DNA of 32,320 bases from Thermococcus sp. 2319x1 (GCF_001484685.1 NZ_CP012200.1:1-32320), one strand, 5' to 3'; positions 5,408 to 15,951 are shown, counted from the first letter of the stretch. Program-made: numbers and translations. The notes: generated by a model not told the origin, from the sequence alone.

Positions 5408-8400
5408 TTGAGCGAGGAGATTAATAACATTGAAAAAGAGCGCTCATACGGTGAAGAACTTGAATTAGGGATGGATTTTCAAACTACTGAGGAAATTAAA
5501 GTTCCTGAAAAGTTGATAGATCAGGTCATCGGTCAAGATCATGCTGTTGAAGTGATAAAAACTGCAGCAAAGCAAAAAAGACACGTACTGTTGATAGGCG
5601 AACCGGGTACGGGTAAATCCATGTTAGGCCAAGCCATGGCGGAACTCCTCCCAACTGAAAACCTTGAGGACATTCTCGTTTTTCCAAACCCAGAAGACGA
5701 AAATATGCCCAAAATAAAGACCGTACCAGCATGTCAGGGCAGACAAATAGTAGAGCGCTATAGACAAAAGGCAAAGGAGCAAGAAAACATAAAGTCCTAT
5801 TTGCTGCTTTTTGTGCTCTTTGTGGTCATGCTTGCGGTTCTCATGGATCGCTCGGCCCAAACTTTGCTCTTTGGAGTCTTCGTGCTCATTGTCTCACTGA
5901 TGGCCATATCGAACATGAGGCTTAGGAATCAAGCCCTGGTGCCGAAGCTCCTCGTTGATAACTGCGGAAGGAGAAAAGCCCCATTTGTTGACGCAACCGG
6001 AGCTCATGCTGGGGCTCTGCTTGGAGACGTTAGACACGACCCGTTCCAATGTTTTAGCGGCGAGGAGAGCATCGTAATTGAAAAAGGCAAAGAGAAAAGA
6101 GTGTTCAAACTTAGGGAGTTCGTTGATAGTGCCCTCAAAGAGCCCTCTGGAGAAGGAATGGACGGAAATATTAGGGTGGTTTATAAGGATCTCCAGGGAA
6201 AGGACGTAAAAATACTTACAAAGGATGGATTTGTAAAGCTCCTCTATGTCAATAGAAGGGAAGGAAAGCAAAAGCTTAGAAAAATAGTAAACCTTGAAAA
6301 GGATTACTGGCTTGCATTAACATCTGAACACAAAGTGTACACGGCAAGAGGTCTTAAAGAAGCTGGAGAGATAACCAAGGATGACGAAATAATAAGGGTA
6401 CCCATTACAGTTCTCGACAAGTTTGATGTTGCTAAAACCTATAATGAGGAAGATAAACTCAAAGCTTACCTCCGCTGGAAGGAGTATCACGAAAAAACTG
6501 GTAATGGTTACAAGAAAGCTGCAAAGGAGCTTGGCATCAAGGAAAGTACACTTCGCTGGTGGGCTCAGGGAGCAAAGCCAGACTCACTCAAAATGATAGA
6601 GGAGCTTGAAAAGCTCAACTTACTTCCATTAAACAGTGAAGACAGCAGACTCGAGAAGATAGCAAGGATTTTGGGTGTTCTCTTTAGCGATGGAAGCATC
6701 GATAAAAACCTCAATACTTTGAGCTTTGTTTCGAGCGAAAAGGAAGCCATTGAGCTTTTTGTGAAAACACTTGGCGAACTCTTTGGAGATTTCGATTACG
6801 AGATTAAAGAGAGCCGCGAGGGCAGAGGGAAGAGCATTCTTTTTAGAACATGGGACAGAAAAATCATAAGGTTCTTTGTTGCACTTGGTGCACCGGCTGG
6901 CAATAAGACCAAAGTCAAGTTTGAGCTTCCGTGGTGGATCAAGCTTAAGCCATCGACCTTCCTCTCCTTCATGGATGGTTTCTATAGCGGCAATGGTAGT
7001 GTACCGAGGTTTGCTCGTTACGAAGACGGCATAAAATTCAACGGAAGTCTTGAAATAGCTCAGCTTACCGATGAGCTTGAAAAGAAGCTCCCGTTCTTTG
7101 AGGAAATAGCGTGGTACTTAAGCTTCTTTGGGATTAAAGCGAAAGTCAGGGTGGATGAAGCGAGGGGTAAACACAAGGTGAGGCTCATATTGTCCCAGTC
7201 CGTAGACAATGTACTCAACTTCCTTGAGTTCATTCCGATAAGCCTTTCTCCAGCAAAGAGAGAAAAGTTCCTTAGAGAAGTCGAGAAATACCTGGCGGCT
7301 GTTTCAGAATCAAGCCTTGTCGAAAGGTTTGGAGAGCTTAAGGAGCGTTTTGAAAAGATTAAAAGGGGACAGAGAAGGCACTTCATCGAAAGCTGGGAGG
7401 AAGTAGAGGTTACTTACAACGTAACTACAGAGACAGGGAATCTACTTGCCAATGGTCTATTTGTTAAGAACTCTGGAGGTCTTGGCACCCCAGCTCACGA
7501 AAGAGTTGAGCCCGGAATGATTCACAGGGCTCACAAAGGTGTGCTCTTCATAGATGAGATAGCCACCCTTAGTTTGAAAATGCAGCAAAGCCTTCTTACT
7601 GCCATGCAGGAGAAGAAAATGCCCATAACGGGACAGAGCGAGCTTTCGAGTGGTGCCATGGTGAGGACAGAGCCAGTGCCATGTGATTTCATCTTGGTAG
7701 CTGCAGGAAACTTGGATACTGTTGATAAGATGCATCCCGCTCTGCGTTCTAGAATTAGGGGATATGGTTATGAAGTTTATATGAGGACCACAATGCCAGA
7801 TACACTCGAAAACAGAAGAAAGCTCGTACGTTTTGTTGCCCAAGAGGTTGTGAAGGACGGCAAGATACCCCACTTTACCAAGGATGCCGTTGAAGAGATA
7901 GTTAGGGAAGCCCAAAAGAGAGCGGGCAGGAAGGGTCATCTTACCTTGAGGCTTAGAGACCTCGGAGGAATAATAAGGGCCGCTGGTGATATAGCCGTTA
8001 GAGAAGGTGCCAAGTACGTTACTAGGGAACACGTACTAAAGGCGTTACAGCTCGCCAGGCCCCTTGAAAAGCAGTTGGCAGATTGGTACATAGAAAGAAA
8101 GAAGGAGTATCAGGTCATAAAAACAGAGGGTGGCGAAATAGGAAGGGTAAATGGCCTTGCCGTTATAGGGGAACAGAGCGGTATTGTGTTGCCTATTGAA
8201 GCCGTAGTTGCTCCAGCGGCAAGCAAAGAGGAGGGTAAGATAATTGTAACCGGTAAGCTTGGAGAGATAGCGAAGGAAGCTGTCCAAAACGTTTCAGCCA
8301 TAATAAAGCGTTACAAGGGAGAGGACATTAGCAGATATGACATCCACGTTCAGTTCCTTCAAACATATGAGGGTGTTGAAGGTGATTCCGCAAGCATAAG

Positions 8401-8725
8401 CGTTGCAACGGCAGTTATTTCAGCCCTTGAAGAAGTTCCCGTAAAGCAGAGCGTTGCCATGACCGGTTCACTGAGTGTCAGGGGAGAAGTTTTGCCCGTT
8501 GGCGGGGTTACGCCAAAAATAGAGGCGGCAATTGAAGCGGGGATAAAGCAGGTTATAATTCCAAAGGCAAACGAGAAGGATGTCTTCTTAAGCCCGGACA
8601 AAGCTGAAAAGATCGAAATAATCCCTGTTGAGACAATTGATGAAGTGCTCCAGATAGCCCTTGAGGACTCGGAAAAGAAAGATGACCTGATAAGAAGGAT
8701 TAGGGGAGCATTGCCCCTCGCTTAA
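5408..8725 (+). CDS. lonB: ATP-dependent protease LonB, membrane-anchored, interrupted by an intein
   Basis: The 1105-residue precursor holds a 631-residue archaeal LonB host protein plus an intein at residues 215-688. Walker A is GEPGTGKS (64-71). Two membrane helices (about 131-146 and 151-167) lie inside the AAA+ domain, as in archaeal LonB. Walker B is LFIDEI, with Asp716 and Glu717. The protease domain has the Ser-Lys dyad: Ser994 in EGDSAS and Lys1037 in GGVTPKIEA, 43 residues apart as in other Lon enzymes. LonB degrades misfolded and regulatory proteins at the cytoplasmic membrane. The TTG start at 5408 is supported by GAGGTGAGG 6-7 bases upstream and a clear promoter. The stop TAA interlocks with the convergent gene's stop in TTAA. 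Protease activity depends on intein splicing, because the intein separates Walker A from Walker B. Confidence 0.97.
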   Translation: MSEEINNIEKERSYGEELELGMDFQTTEEIKVPEKLIDQVIGQDHAVEVIKTAAKQKRHVLLIGEPGTGKSMLGQAMAELLPTENLEDILVFPNPEDENMPKIKTVPACQGRQIVERYRQKAKEQENIKSYLLLFVLFVVMLAVLMDRSAQTLLFGVFVLIVSLMAISNMRLRNQALVPKLLVDNCGRRKAPFVDATGAHAGALLGDVRHDPFQCFSGEESIVIEKGKEKRVFKLREFVDSALKEPSGEGMDGNIRVVYKDLQGKDVKILTKDGFVKLLYVNRREGKQKLRKIVNLEKDYWLALTSEHKVYTARGLKEAGEITKDDEIIRVPITVLDKFDVAKTYNEEDKLKAYLRWKEYHEKTGNGYKKAAKELGIKESTLRWWAQGAKPDSLKMIEELEKLNLLPLNSEDSRLEKIARILGVLFSDGSIDKNLNTLSFVSSEKEAIELFVKTLGELFGDFDYEIKESREGRGKSILFRTWDRKIIRFFVALGAPAGNKTKVKFELPWWIKLKPSTFLSFMDGFYSGNGSVPRFARYEDGIKFNGSLEIAQLTDELEKKLPFFEEIAWYLSFFGIKAKVRVDEARGKHKVRLILSQSVDNVLNFLEFIPISLSPAKREKFLREVEKYLAAVSESSLVERFGELKERFEKIKRGQRRHFIESWEEVEVTYNVTTETGNLLANGLFVKNSGGLGTPAHERVEPGMIHRAHKGVLFIDEIATLSLKMQQSLLTAMQEKKMPITGQSELSSGAMVRTEPVPCDFILVAAGNLDTVDKMHPALRSRIRGYGYEVYMRTTMPDTLENRRKLVRFVAQEVVKDGKIPHFTKDAVEEIVREAQKRAGRKGHLTLRLRDLGGIIRAAGDIAVREGAKYVTREHVLKALQLARPLEKQLADWYIERKKEYQVIKTEGGEIGRVNGLAVIGEQSGIVLPIEAVVAPAASKEEGKIIVTGKLGEIAKEAVQNVSAIIKRYKGEDISRYDIHVQFLQTYEGVEGDSASISVATAVISALEEVPVKQSVAMTGSLSVRGEVLPVGGVTPKIEAAIEAGIKQVIIPKANEKDVFLSPDKAEKIEIIPVETIDEVLQIALEDSEKKDDLIRRIRGALPLA
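6050..7471 (+). other. Intein in LonB (474 residues, LAGLIDADG endonuclease)
   Basis: In-frame insertion between extein residues VRHDPFQ and SGGLGTP. It begins with Cys ([10 protein letters not shown]), has the block B motif TSEH, and ends NGLFVKN before extein Ser689. Splicing should use Cys1, Asn474 and Ser+1. The usual penultimate His is Lys here. The middle carries a helix-turn-helix-like stretch (about 6503-6570, [17 protein letters not shown]) and two LAGLIDADG blocks: [12 protein letters not shown] (6661-6702) with Asp428, and [12 protein letters not shown] (about 6967-7002), where Asn529 replaces the usual catalytic acid. The endonuclease may therefore be impaired. Base composition looks like that of the host. 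Confidence 0.95.
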
Positions 8726-9018
8726 TCCTCAAGAAGCTCTGACAACCCTGCACATTCTATTATCTTTTTTGCTATTTCCTTCCCCACCTCGATGTTGGTG
8801 AGTTCTTTTACTATTACTTTTCCACTGGGATATATGCTCGTTTCGTAGCCGTCTATTACTGCTATCGCCATCATTTTGGGGATAACGCTTTTCACTTGGT
8901 AACCTTTCTCTTTCAGACACTCTGCGGTCTTTTTCAAATCAACGGTGACCTCTTTATCCCAGGAATAGGGCTGAACTATTACCCCTTTCATGGTTGTGCA
9001 GGGCTTTGAGATAATCAT
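8722..9018 (-). CDS. Small conserved protein of unknown function, possibly TBP-like fold
   Basis: A 98-residue soluble protein. After residue 10 it reads [19 protein letters not shown], and it ends [20 protein letters not shown] followed by a lysine-rich helix. The pattern of strands, a SGK turn and a final helix recalls one repeat of the TATA-binding protein fold (there FSSGKLVVTG), but this is inference from a short motif. No catalytic residues stand out. The ATG at 9018 has GGTGAT 5 bases upstream, and ATAAAAG near 9050 could be its TATA box. It is convergent with lon; the two share the palindrome TTAA for their stop codons. Confidence 0.75.
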   Translation of the reverse strand: MIISKPCTTMKGVIVQPYSWDKEVTVDLKKTAECLKEKGYQVKSVIPKMMAIAVIDGYETSIYPSGKVIVKELTNIEVGKEIAKKIIECAGLSELLED

Positions 9019-9115
9019 CCCATCACCAATTTCTATTTGGGGGAGATGCTTTTATGGCTTTCTGGCCAGAGCTGACCATTGAAAAAGTTAAAAGCCAGAA
9101 TGCAGAATTTAGATC

Positions 9116-10174
9116 ATGCTGCCTGAGATACTCCTCGCGATAATCTTCCTCTGGGATGGATATTTTTTCATCAATTATCTCCTTAGTCTTCTGAAGCTAT
9201 ACAAAACTCGAAGATGGGCTCCTTTTGTGAGTATCTTGATTCCTGCCTACAATGAAGGGGAGACCATTGCTGAGTCCATAAAATCAGCCCTCTCCCAAGA
9301 TTATCCGGACTTTGAGGTTATTGTAGTTGATGATGGTAGTGAAGATGACACGTTTGAGAAGGCTACATCTCTGAAAGACCCGAGGTTGAGGGTTTTTAAG
9401 AAGACCCATGAAGGGAAAGCAAGAGCCCTCAACTTCGGACTCTCGAAGGCAAAGGGGGAGATAATAGTTACCACCGATGCGGATTCCGTTTTGTCATCAA
9501 ACGCCTTGAAATCTCTTGTGGAGAGGTTTTACTCTCCAGAGGTTGTTGGAGTGGGCGGTCAAGTGAGGGTTTTGGGAGGGTCTTTTTTGGAGAGGGCTCA
9601 GGACGTTGAGCATCTCAGAATTGCCATGTTCAGACGGGCTAAGGAACTTGAGGATTTAAGCGTTGCTCCTGGGCCTTTGTCGGCGTTTAGAAGGGAAGCC
9701 TTGGAGTTAATTGGTGGATTTGTTGAGAGTGAGGTTGAGGACTACGCAACAACAAAAGAGCTCAAAAAAATTGGGAAGATTCTCTATGCCCCGGGGGCAA
9801 GGGTCTACACGATAATGCCGAAAACACTTCCAGAACTTTGGAGGCAGAGAAAGAGGTGGTTTTTGGGCGATTTGAAGCATCTCGGTGGAGGACTGGAAAA
9901 GGAGCTCTTTTTCCTTATCTTGGGAGATTTCATTGCTCTTCTCGATGTAGTTGTTCCGGTTTTACTGCTCTTAAATGGAAACCTTGATTTGCTCCTACTG
10001 TTCTTGAGTTACGAGATGCTCACCCTTTTTATCCCTACGGTTGTTGAGGGAGGTTCCCTTCTAAATGCTTTTCTCTTTCCGGTGTTTCTATGGTTCTGGG
10101 CTCTCTTTTATCTTTTCCTCCACATCTATGGATATCTCCGGATGTTGTTGGGAATTTTGAATAGAAAAATTTGA
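9116..10174 (+). CDS. Membrane-bound family 2 glycosyltransferase
   Basis: A 352-residue protein: an N-terminal membrane helix (about 4-27), a GT-A catalytic domain, and three or four C-terminal helices (from about 265). Catalytic features are VSILIPAYNEGETI (residues 38-51), VVDDGSEDDT, the DxD motif TTDADS, the acceptor-side EVEDYATT and the RQRKRW motif (QxxRW type). This is the layout of processive synthases and of polyprenyl-phosphate or polysaccharide glycosyltransferases, with UDP-sugars as the usual donor. The product is unknown, perhaps an extracellular or lipid-linked glycan. No ribosome binding site precedes ATG 9116, but an AT-rich box near 9083-9093 fits leaderless initiation. 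It stands alone, ahead of tgtA. Confidence 0.88.
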   Translation: MLPEILLAIIFLWDGYFFINYLLSLLKLYKTRRWAPFVSILIPAYNEGETIAESIKSALSQDYPDFEVIVVDDGSEDDTFEKATSLKDPRLRVFKKTHEGKARALNFGLSKAKGEIIVTTDADSVLSSNALKSLVERFYSPEVVGVGGQVRVLGGSFLERAQDVEHLRIAMFRRAKELEDLSVAPGPLSAFRREALELIGGFVESEVEDYATTKELKKIGKILYAPGARVYTIMPKTLPELWRQRKRWFLGDLKHLGGGLEKELFFLILGDFIALLDVVVPVLLLLNGNLDLLLLFLSYEMLTLFIPTVVEGGSLLNAFLFPVFLWFWALFYLFLHIYGYLRMLLGILNRKI

Positions 10175-10190
10175 GCTGGAGTCTGCGTAG

Positions 10191-10200
10191 GTTTTTAAAC
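10191..10200 (+). promoter_or_regulatory. TATA box of tgtA
   Basis: GTTTTTAAAC lies about 35 bases before ATG 10231. Initiation near 10221 would leave a roughly 10-base leader carrying the GGTGAGG binding site. Confidence 0.55.
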
Positions 10201-10230
10201 CCAAATTTTGAACTTCCCGTGGTGAGGAAA

Positions 10231-11967
10231 ATGAACTTTAAATTTGAGATAAAAGCGCGAGATGCCGCGGGAAGGATAGGAAAAATTGAGGTTAACGGGA
10301 AAAAGCTCGAAACTCCAGCTATTATGCCCGTTGTTAATCCCAAGCAGCTCATAGTGACCCCTAAAGAGCTCAAAGAAATGGGTTTCGACGTTATAATCAC
10401 AAACTCCTACATAATTTACAAGGACGAAGAGCTGAGAGAGAAAGCCCTTGAAAAAGGCATTCACGAACTTCTGGATTACGATGGCATAGTGGAAGTCGAT
10501 TCAGGAAGCTTTCAGCTTATGAGGTATGGGGGAATTGACATAACCAACAGAGAGATTATAGAGTTCCAGCACAAGATAGGCGTTGACATAGGGACGTTTC
10601 TTGACATCCCAACAATTCCAGATGCTCCGAGAGAAAAAGCTGAAGAGGACCTTAGGATAACCCTTGAGAGGGCAAAGGAAGCTGAGGAGCTCAAAAAAAT
10701 AGCCATGAACGCTACAGTTCAGGGATCAACGTATCCCGACTTGAGAACCTATGCGGCAAAAAAGCTAAGTGAAATGAACTTTGAGATTCATCCGATTGGT
10801 GCTGTAGTGCCTTTAATGGAGGGCTACCGCTATAGGGATTTGGTTGATGTTGTAATAGCGTCAAAGATCGGGCTAAGACCGGATAGACCTGTTCACCTCT
10901 TCGGCGCCGGGCATCCAATGATATTTGCTCTGGCGGTTGCTATGGGAATTGACCTCTTTGATTCGGCAAGCTACGCCCTTTACGCTAAAGACGACCGTTA
11001 CATGACGCCTGAAGGAACCAAAAGGCTTGAAGAGCTTGAGTATTTCCCATGCTCGTGTCCCGTCTGTTCTCGCCATACACCGCAGGAGATGCGCGAGATG
11101 CCAAAGGAGGAGAGAACGAGGCTCTTGGCCCTTCACAACCTCTGGGTCATTAGGGAAGAGCTCAATAGAGTGAAGCAGGCAATAAAGGAGGGAACCCTCT
11201 GGGAGCTTGTGGATGAGCGCTCGAGGTCTCATCCAAAAATGTTTGCGGCTTACAAAAGATTGCTTGAATACAAAGACTACCTCGAGGAGAACGAGCCGAT
11301 AACAAAGGCCTCTGCCTTTTTCAAGGTTAGTGAAGAGATCATGAGAACTCCCATAGTTTTGAGAGCAAAGCAAAGGGCAGAAAGGATAAAAGGAAAGTTC
11401 CCGGAGACAATCAGCCATCCCATTTTTGGCAAAATCCCAAAATACCTGAGCCTAACTTTCCCGTTTGCCCAGAGCGAGGGAGAAGAGGACTTCACAATAG
11501 AGAAGCCCTCAGAGGAGGAAGCGAAGCTTTACGTTCAGGCTGTTGCCGAATATCAGTTTGGCGAAGGGGCGAGTGAGGCCTTTAAAGATGTTTTTGTCGA
11601 GCTCTCCAGAAAGACCGGAATGCCAAGACAGATAAAAGCCAAAGGCAAGCACATAGCAACTTTTAGAGCGGAAGACGGTCTTTTGACCCTTGGAATTGAA
11701 GGGGCAAAAAGACTTCACAAAGTTCTCCCCTATCCAAGAATGAGGGTTGTTGTTGATGAAGACGCGGAGCCCTTTGCAAGAAAGGGGAAGAACGTCTTTG
11801 CGAAGTTTGTGATTGATGCTGATGAGAGAATAAGGCCATACGATGAGGTTTTGGTTGTGAATAAGAACGATGAGCTTTTGGCAACAGGTCAAACTCTCTT
11901 AAACGGCAAAGAACTTAAGATATTCCAGCAGGGGCTTGCGGTAAAAGTTAGAAGGGGAGTTGAGTGA
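10231..11967 (+). CDS. tgtA: Archaeosine tRNA-guanine transglycosylase (ArcTGT)
   Basis: A 578-residue enzyme that exchanges guanine-15 in the D loop of tRNA for preQ0, the first step of archaeosine formation. The N-terminal TIM barrel has the nucleophile region VEVDSGSFQLM (Asp90) and LFDSASYALYAKDDRYMTP. Zinc ligands are Cys274, Cys276 and Cys279, with His302 in LALHNL, five residues earlier than those recalled for the Pyrococcus horikoshii enzyme. The C-terminal third ends in a PUA domain (about 500-575) that binds the tRNA. The frame is open upstream to 10171, but ATG 10231 has GGTGAGG at correct spacing, and the protein starts there like its relatives. Its stop abuts that of nurA (TGATCA). 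Confidence 0.96.
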   Translation: MNFKFEIKARDAAGRIGKIEVNGKKLETPAIMPVVNPKQLIVTPKELKEMGFDVIITNSYIIYKDEELREKALEKGIHELLDYDGIVEVDSGSFQLMRYGGIDITNREIIEFQHKIGVDIGTFLDIPTIPDAPREKAEEDLRITLERAKEAEELKKIAMNATVQGSTYPDLRTYAAKKLSEMNFEIHPIGAVVPLMEGYRYRDLVDVVIASKIGLRPDRPVHLFGAGHPMIFALAVAMGIDLFDSASYALYAKDDRYMTPEGTKRLEELEYFPCSCPVCSRHTPQEMREMPKEERTRLLALHNLWVIREELNRVKQAIKEGTLWELVDERSRSHPKMFAAYKRLLEYKDYLEENEPITKASAFFKVSEEIMRTPIVLRAKQRAERIKGKFPETISHPIFGKIPKYLSLTFPFAQSEGEEDFTIEKPSEEEAKLYVQAVAEYQFGEGASEAFKDVFVELSRKTGMPRQIKAKGKHIATFRAEDGLLTLGIEGAKRLHKVLPYPRMRVVVDEDAEPFARKGKNVFAKFVIDADERIRPYDEVLVVNKNDELLATGQTLLNGKELKIFQQGLAVKVRRGVE

Positions 11968-13290
11968 TCATTCGAGCGGAGACCTTCCATATTTTATGAA
12001 AACCCTAAGCTCTTTGTCTTTCTTTTTCAGATAGTTCATGAGGGCTTCAAGCTCAGCTCTGAAGGCTTTCTGTTCAATTTTTACCCCTTCATGGGCTCTC
12101 TGGAGCGGTCTTATATAGCCGTTGCTTTCGTGCCACAGCAATTTTGCTATCAGCTCATCGTTGATTGATGTGTTGGATTGGAGCAGGTATATGATGCCTC
12201 CCTCCATGGTTCTTATATATGCTGAGGGGACGCCGATTTCTATGAACCTCTGGACGGTGGGGAAGTATTTCCTCAAAATCCTCGGCAGACGGTGGGCTAT
12301 TTTCTTTTTTTCTTCAGTCCTTTCCGGGTCGTATATCACACAGTAACCGGGAAGTTCTTTACCATGCGTTTTGACAAGATAGGCATCGATAAACGGCACA
12401 TCAAGGAGATTTATGCCCAGCTTTGACGTGATTTTTCTGTTGTAGAAGCTCTTTGCGATGTAGATTAGCTCCCTTTGGAGAAGCTTTTCGAGAGAGTAGA
12501 GATACTCCAAATAACCCAGAACAACGTGAATTGTGTTTCTTGCCTCTTCAAGGGTCAGTGTCTTCCGTTCTGTGTATTCATCCAGCTCTTCGGCAATTTT
12601 TATTATCTCACTTCTGGGAATCTCGGCTTTTAGCGCATCCCTCAACCTCTTTAGGGCACCGTCGTAGTTTACAATGTCTCTGCCTTCCATGGCTTTGTAG
12701 AACTCCGAGTATTCATCTATAACCTCATCCGCGAGTATAACTCCGCTGTAGAGCTCCCTTTCCTCAGCAAGGCGTTTTTCTAAATCGAGATAGTGCTCAT
12801 CGAGCCTCTCCACGAAGTCCCTTATGAGCTCTTCTGGTTTGCCTTTCTCTAACGTATCAAGAAGGGTTGTTATGCCCTTAACGCTCTCGGGATAAACTGG
12901 AGGTCTTGTTAATGAACCTGTGAGCGTTCCGTCCATCAAAATCATATGCTCTTCATTTCCAACCAACGCTCCGAGCTTGTTCTCAAGGGTCTCCATTTGG
13001 AGTCTTATTATCTGATCCGAGATTCCATGGTTGTATGTCATGGCATTTGTATAGACTAAACGGGCGCTTTTACCGTTTCCAAATGCAAAAGAAGCGACCG
13101 TATAGATTATTGTCCCGCTCAGCCTTGCCTTTCCCTGGCTTCCATCAACAGCATAAACTTTGCTCTCCTTTTTTTCGGGAAGAGGTTTCCAGTCCACCTT
13201 GCCCTCCAGAGCTCCTTCAGCTTCTTTGAGTTCTTCTTTAAGCATCTGGAGGATTTTGTCTGCTTGAGATTTGGAAATGAGGCGGTACAT
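11968..13290 (-). CDS. nurA: DNA double-strand break repair nuclease NurA
   Basis: A 440-residue NurA, the Mn-dependent 5'-3' exonuclease that works with HerA to resect DNA ends. The RNase H-like core shows metal ligands Asp49 in [11 protein letters not shown] and Asp120 in HMILMDGTL. The late conserved residues [22 protein letters not shown] and [19 protein letters not shown] are also present. It is the last gene of the herA-mre11-rad50-nurA operon. Its ATG follows the rad50 stop with no gap, and GAGGTGGG within the last rad50 codons is its binding site, so it is translationally coupled. The length is normal for the family. Confidence 0.96.
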   Translation of the reverse strand: MYRLISKSQADKILQMLKEELKEAEGALEGKVDWKPLPEKKESKVYAVDGSQGKARLSGTIIYTVASFAFGNGKSARLVYTNAMTYNHGISDQIIRLQMETLENKLGALVGNEEHMILMDGTLTGSLTRPPVYPESVKGITTLLDTLEKGKPEELIRDFVERLDEHYLDLEKRLAEERELYSGVILADEVIDEYSEFYKAMEGRDIVNYDGALKRLRDALKAEIPRSEIIKIAEELDEYTERKTLTLEEARNTIHVVLGYLEYLYSLEKLLQRELIYIAKSFYNRKITSKLGINLLDVPFIDAYLVKTHGKELPGYCVIYDPERTEEKKKIAHRLPRILRKYFPTVQRFIEIGVPSAYIRTMEGGIIYLLQSNTSINDELIAKLLWHESNGYIRPLQRAHEGVKIEQKAFRAELEALMNYLKKKDKELRVFIKYGRSPLE

Positions 13291-15945
13291 TCATCCCACC
13301 TCTACTTCCTCTACCTTCGAAACGCCGTTTTCAAGCCTGACTCTCACCACTCTATCTGCGGCATCCTTGAGCTCCTCGTCGTGCGAAACTATTATCACCT
13401 GCGGGATTTTTCTCAGATAGCGCTCCATGATGTCCACGAGTCTTCTTCTCCTCTCCTCGTCGAGATAAGGTGTCGGCTCGTCCATTATGAGGAGGGGAAT
13501 CTCTCCTGCAAGGTAGAGGGATAAGGCTAATCTAAACGCCAGACCGAGAGCTATCCTCTCACCGCCGCTCAGGAATGAGAGCTCCCTTTCCTTTCCGTCA
13601 TATATAACGCCCAGAATTACTTTATTTTCCTTGGCCTTCACGGTTATACCTGAGTACTTCTCCTCGGTGAGCTCCTCAAATATTTCGCTTGCATATTCAC
13701 CAACTTTTGCAAGGGCATCCTCTTTGAGGAAGTTTTTAAACTTTCTGACCTTTTCTCTGAGCTCTTGAACTCTTTCCCTGACTTTTTTCAGCTCTTCAAG
13801 CTCTTTTTTCCTGTTCTTGACGTTATCCCTTTCTTTCTGCAGATTCTCAAGATTTTTACTCAACTCCTCTTTTCTTTTTTCAAGGCTTTCAAGCTCGGTT
13901 TCTGCCTTCGCCAGGGCTTCCCTAGCCTGGATGTGTTCTTTTTTAAGCTTGTCATGCTCTTCTTTGTTGTACTTTTTCTCGAGTTCTGTAATTCTCTCCT
14001 TTAACAGAGATAGCTGCTCTTCGAGCCCTTTCCTTTGCTTTTCCAAATCTTTTAGCTCTTCTTCCTCCTTGCTGAGGCGTTTTTTCTCTTTCTCAAGCTC
14101 ATCCTTGACCTCTAAAAGGCCTAGGTATTCTTCATAGAGGGGTCTTAACTTTTCGAGCTCTGCCCTAAGGTCTTCTTCGTTTTCAAAGCCGAGTTCTTTG
14201 AGTTTGTTCTCATATTTCTGAAGCTCTCTTCTGGCGTTTTCTATCCTCCCCATTACGTCCCTCTTTGTTTTTTCTAATACTGGCTTCTTTTTGAGCTCTT
14301 CAACAATTCCCTTGAGCTTGCCCTCAAGCTGGTTCTTCTCTTTCGAGAGCTCCTCATATTCCTTGGCTTTTTCTTCCAGTTCCTTCAAGTTGAATTTAGC
14401 GAGCATTTCTTCGTTTTCTTTTATCTGCCTTAGAATTTCTTCGTTTGCTATTACAATGCTTTCCTTTTTCAAAATGCCTTCGATTTTCGTAACTTCTGCT
14501 CTGAGCTTCTTTTCTTCTTCTTCGAGCTCTTCTATTTTTGCTTTGTAGTCTTCGATTTCTGCTTTGTAGCTTGTGATAAGCTCTTCTCTGTGCTCATCTG
14601 TAAGCTCGGCACCGCAGACGGGACACCTTCCTTTAGCCTTCATGAGCTCTGATATTGCCTTGTTTTTCTCTCCGGAGAGGCTCCGGAGCTTTCCTTTTTC
14701 TTCCCCAATTTTCTCAAGTCTCTCGCGTATTTCTTCTCTTCTCTTCTTTGCTCTTTCTATTTCCTCTTTGAGGGCTTTAATTTTCTCTTCGCTGAGAGAT
14801 AATCTTTTCCTTAAATCTTCTACTGTTTTCTTGATCCTCATGGCTTCTTCATACTGCTCTGCATGTTGCCTTAGAGTTTCAAGCCTTTCTGCTATTTCTT
14901 CTATTTTTTCTTCGAGCTCTTTTAGCTCTTCTTCCTTCTGCACTAGCTCTTTTAGTCTTTCTTCTATTTGGGAAAGCTTTCCTTCGTAGCCTTTAAGCTC
15001 TTTTTCGATCCTTGATTTTATTTCACTGTATTCCCTTTGGAACTTTTCGAGTTCCATGTATCTCTCTGCTTGAGGCTTGATTTTTTCAAGCTTTTCAAAT
15101 TTCTTTTCCAGTCCTTCTATCTTCTCCTTCCTCTCCTCTGTTGATCTGATGAGGGAGTTTATCTTTGCCCTTACCCTCTCGAGATCCTTTTCAATTTCAC
15201 CCTTTTCCTCTTTCGCTTTGTTAAGCTGTTCCAACAGCCTGTCAAGTTCAGAAAGCCTCTTTTCTATTCTCTCAGCTTCCGCCCTCAGCTTTGGAATCTT
15301 TGGTGTGAGCTCGTTTATTTGTTTTATAGTTTCACTTAGGCTTTTTTGGGTTTCTTCTATCATCTCGTCTATGTTCTTCATTGCCTTAAGGTATTCTTCA
15401 ATTGCGCTGATTTTTGAGTCTATGGTTTTCCTAACCTCAAGAAGGTTGTTATAGGCGTTTTCGTATTTATCCAGACCCAAGACATTTCTAACGACCTTTT
15501 CCCTGCTTTCATCGCTCTCCAAGATCGCATCAATTTCCCCCTGTCTTATGTATATCGCGTTCACAAATACATCGTAGGGAATCATTTTTTCCATCCATCC
15601 CCTCACGGACTGCTGGCTAGCCTCTGTTGCATAGTGCCATTCCTGACCTTCTTGATACTTAACGAAGGCTATGCCCTTTGTTATACTCCTGTGGAGCTGG
15701 TATTTCACGTTGTCTTTCTCAAAGAATATCGTTATCTCGGTGCTTTTTCCGTTTACCCTGAGGATATCCTCCTTCTTAAGGTCCTTGGGTTTCATGGGCC
15801 AGTAAAGGCCTACAAGTATCGCATCGAGAAGTGAACTCTTTCCGGAGCCGTTTTGCCCTATTATCAGGTTTATTCCGGGTGCAAACGTTACCTTTGTGAA
15901 TTCGTGTGAGCGAAAATCCCTCACGATTATCTTTTCAATCATCAT
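13291..15945 (-). CDS. rad50: DNA double-strand break repair ATPase Rad50
   Basis: An 884-residue SMC-like ATPase. It has Walker A GQNGSGKSS (near residue 34), a long antiparallel coiled coil rich in Glu and Lys, and the zinc hook CPVCGAEL with Cys441 and Cys444 at mid-length. In the C-terminal lobe are the ABC signature LSGGERIALGLAF, Walker B LLIMDEPTPYLDEE and the H-loop VIIVSHDEEL. It forms the Mre11-Rad50 complex, which binds, tethers and processes DNA ends. GGTGAG, overlapping the mre11 stop, lies 7 bases before ATG 15945; the next codon is also ATG (15942). The gene begins 7 bases after mre11 ends. Confidence 0.98.
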   Translation of the reverse strand: MMIEKIIVRDFRSHEFTKVTFAPGINLIIGQNGSGKSSLLDAILVGLYWPMKPKDLKKEDILRVNGKSTEITIFFEKDNVKYQLHRSITKGIAFVKYQEGQEWHYATEASQQSVRGWMEKMIPYDVFVNAIYIRQGEIDAILESDESREKVVRNVLGLDKYENAYNNLLEVRKTIDSKISAIEEYLKAMKNIDEMIEETQKSLSETIKQINELTPKIPKLRAEAERIEKRLSELDRLLEQLNKAKEEKGEIEKDLERVRAKINSLIRSTEERKEKIEGLEKKFEKLEKIKPQAERYMELEKFQREYSEIKSRIEKELKGYEGKLSQIEERLKELVQKEEELKELEEKIEEIAERLETLRQHAEQYEEAMRIKKTVEDLRKRLSLSEEKIKALKEEIERAKKRREEIRERLEKIGEEKGKLRSLSGEKNKAISELMKAKGRCPVCGAELTDEHREELITSYKAEIEDYKAKIEELEEEEKKLRAEVTKIEGILKKESIVIANEEILRQIKENEEMLAKFNLKELEEKAKEYEELSKEKNQLEGKLKGIVEELKKKPVLEKTKRDVMGRIENARRELQKYENKLKELGFENEEDLRAELEKLRPLYEEYLGLLEVKDELEKEKKRLSKEEEELKDLEKQRKGLEEQLSLLKERITELEKKYNKEEHDKLKKEHIQAREALAKAETELESLEKRKEELSKNLENLQKERDNVKNRKKELEELKKVRERVQELREKVRKFKNFLKEDALAKVGEYASEIFEELTEEKYSGITVKAKENKVILGVIYDGKERELSFLSGGERIALGLAFRLALSLYLAGEIPLLIMDEPTPYLDEERRRRLVDIMERYLRKIPQVIIVSHDEELKDAADRVVRVRLENGVSKVEEVEVG

Positions 15946-15951
15946 TTTCTC

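Noticed and set aside
5526-8601. Several minus-strand frames within lonB
   Set aside because: No ribosome binding sites or recognisable domains; they are shadows of a long coding gene.
10171-10230. A 20-codon N-terminal extension of tgtA overlapping the glycosyltransferase stop
   Set aside because: It would span the TATA box and ribosome binding site. The protein aligns with relatives from ATG 10231.
12335-12355. TATCAC within nurA as a possible TGM half-site
   Set aside because: No matching GTGATA arm five bases away, and the position is internal to a gene.
13765-15454. Plus-strand Ser/Phe-rich open frames inside rad50
   Set aside because: They are the complement of the Glu/Lys-rich coiled coil and have no start signals. 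Repetitive codons in a coiled coil keep the opposite strand open.
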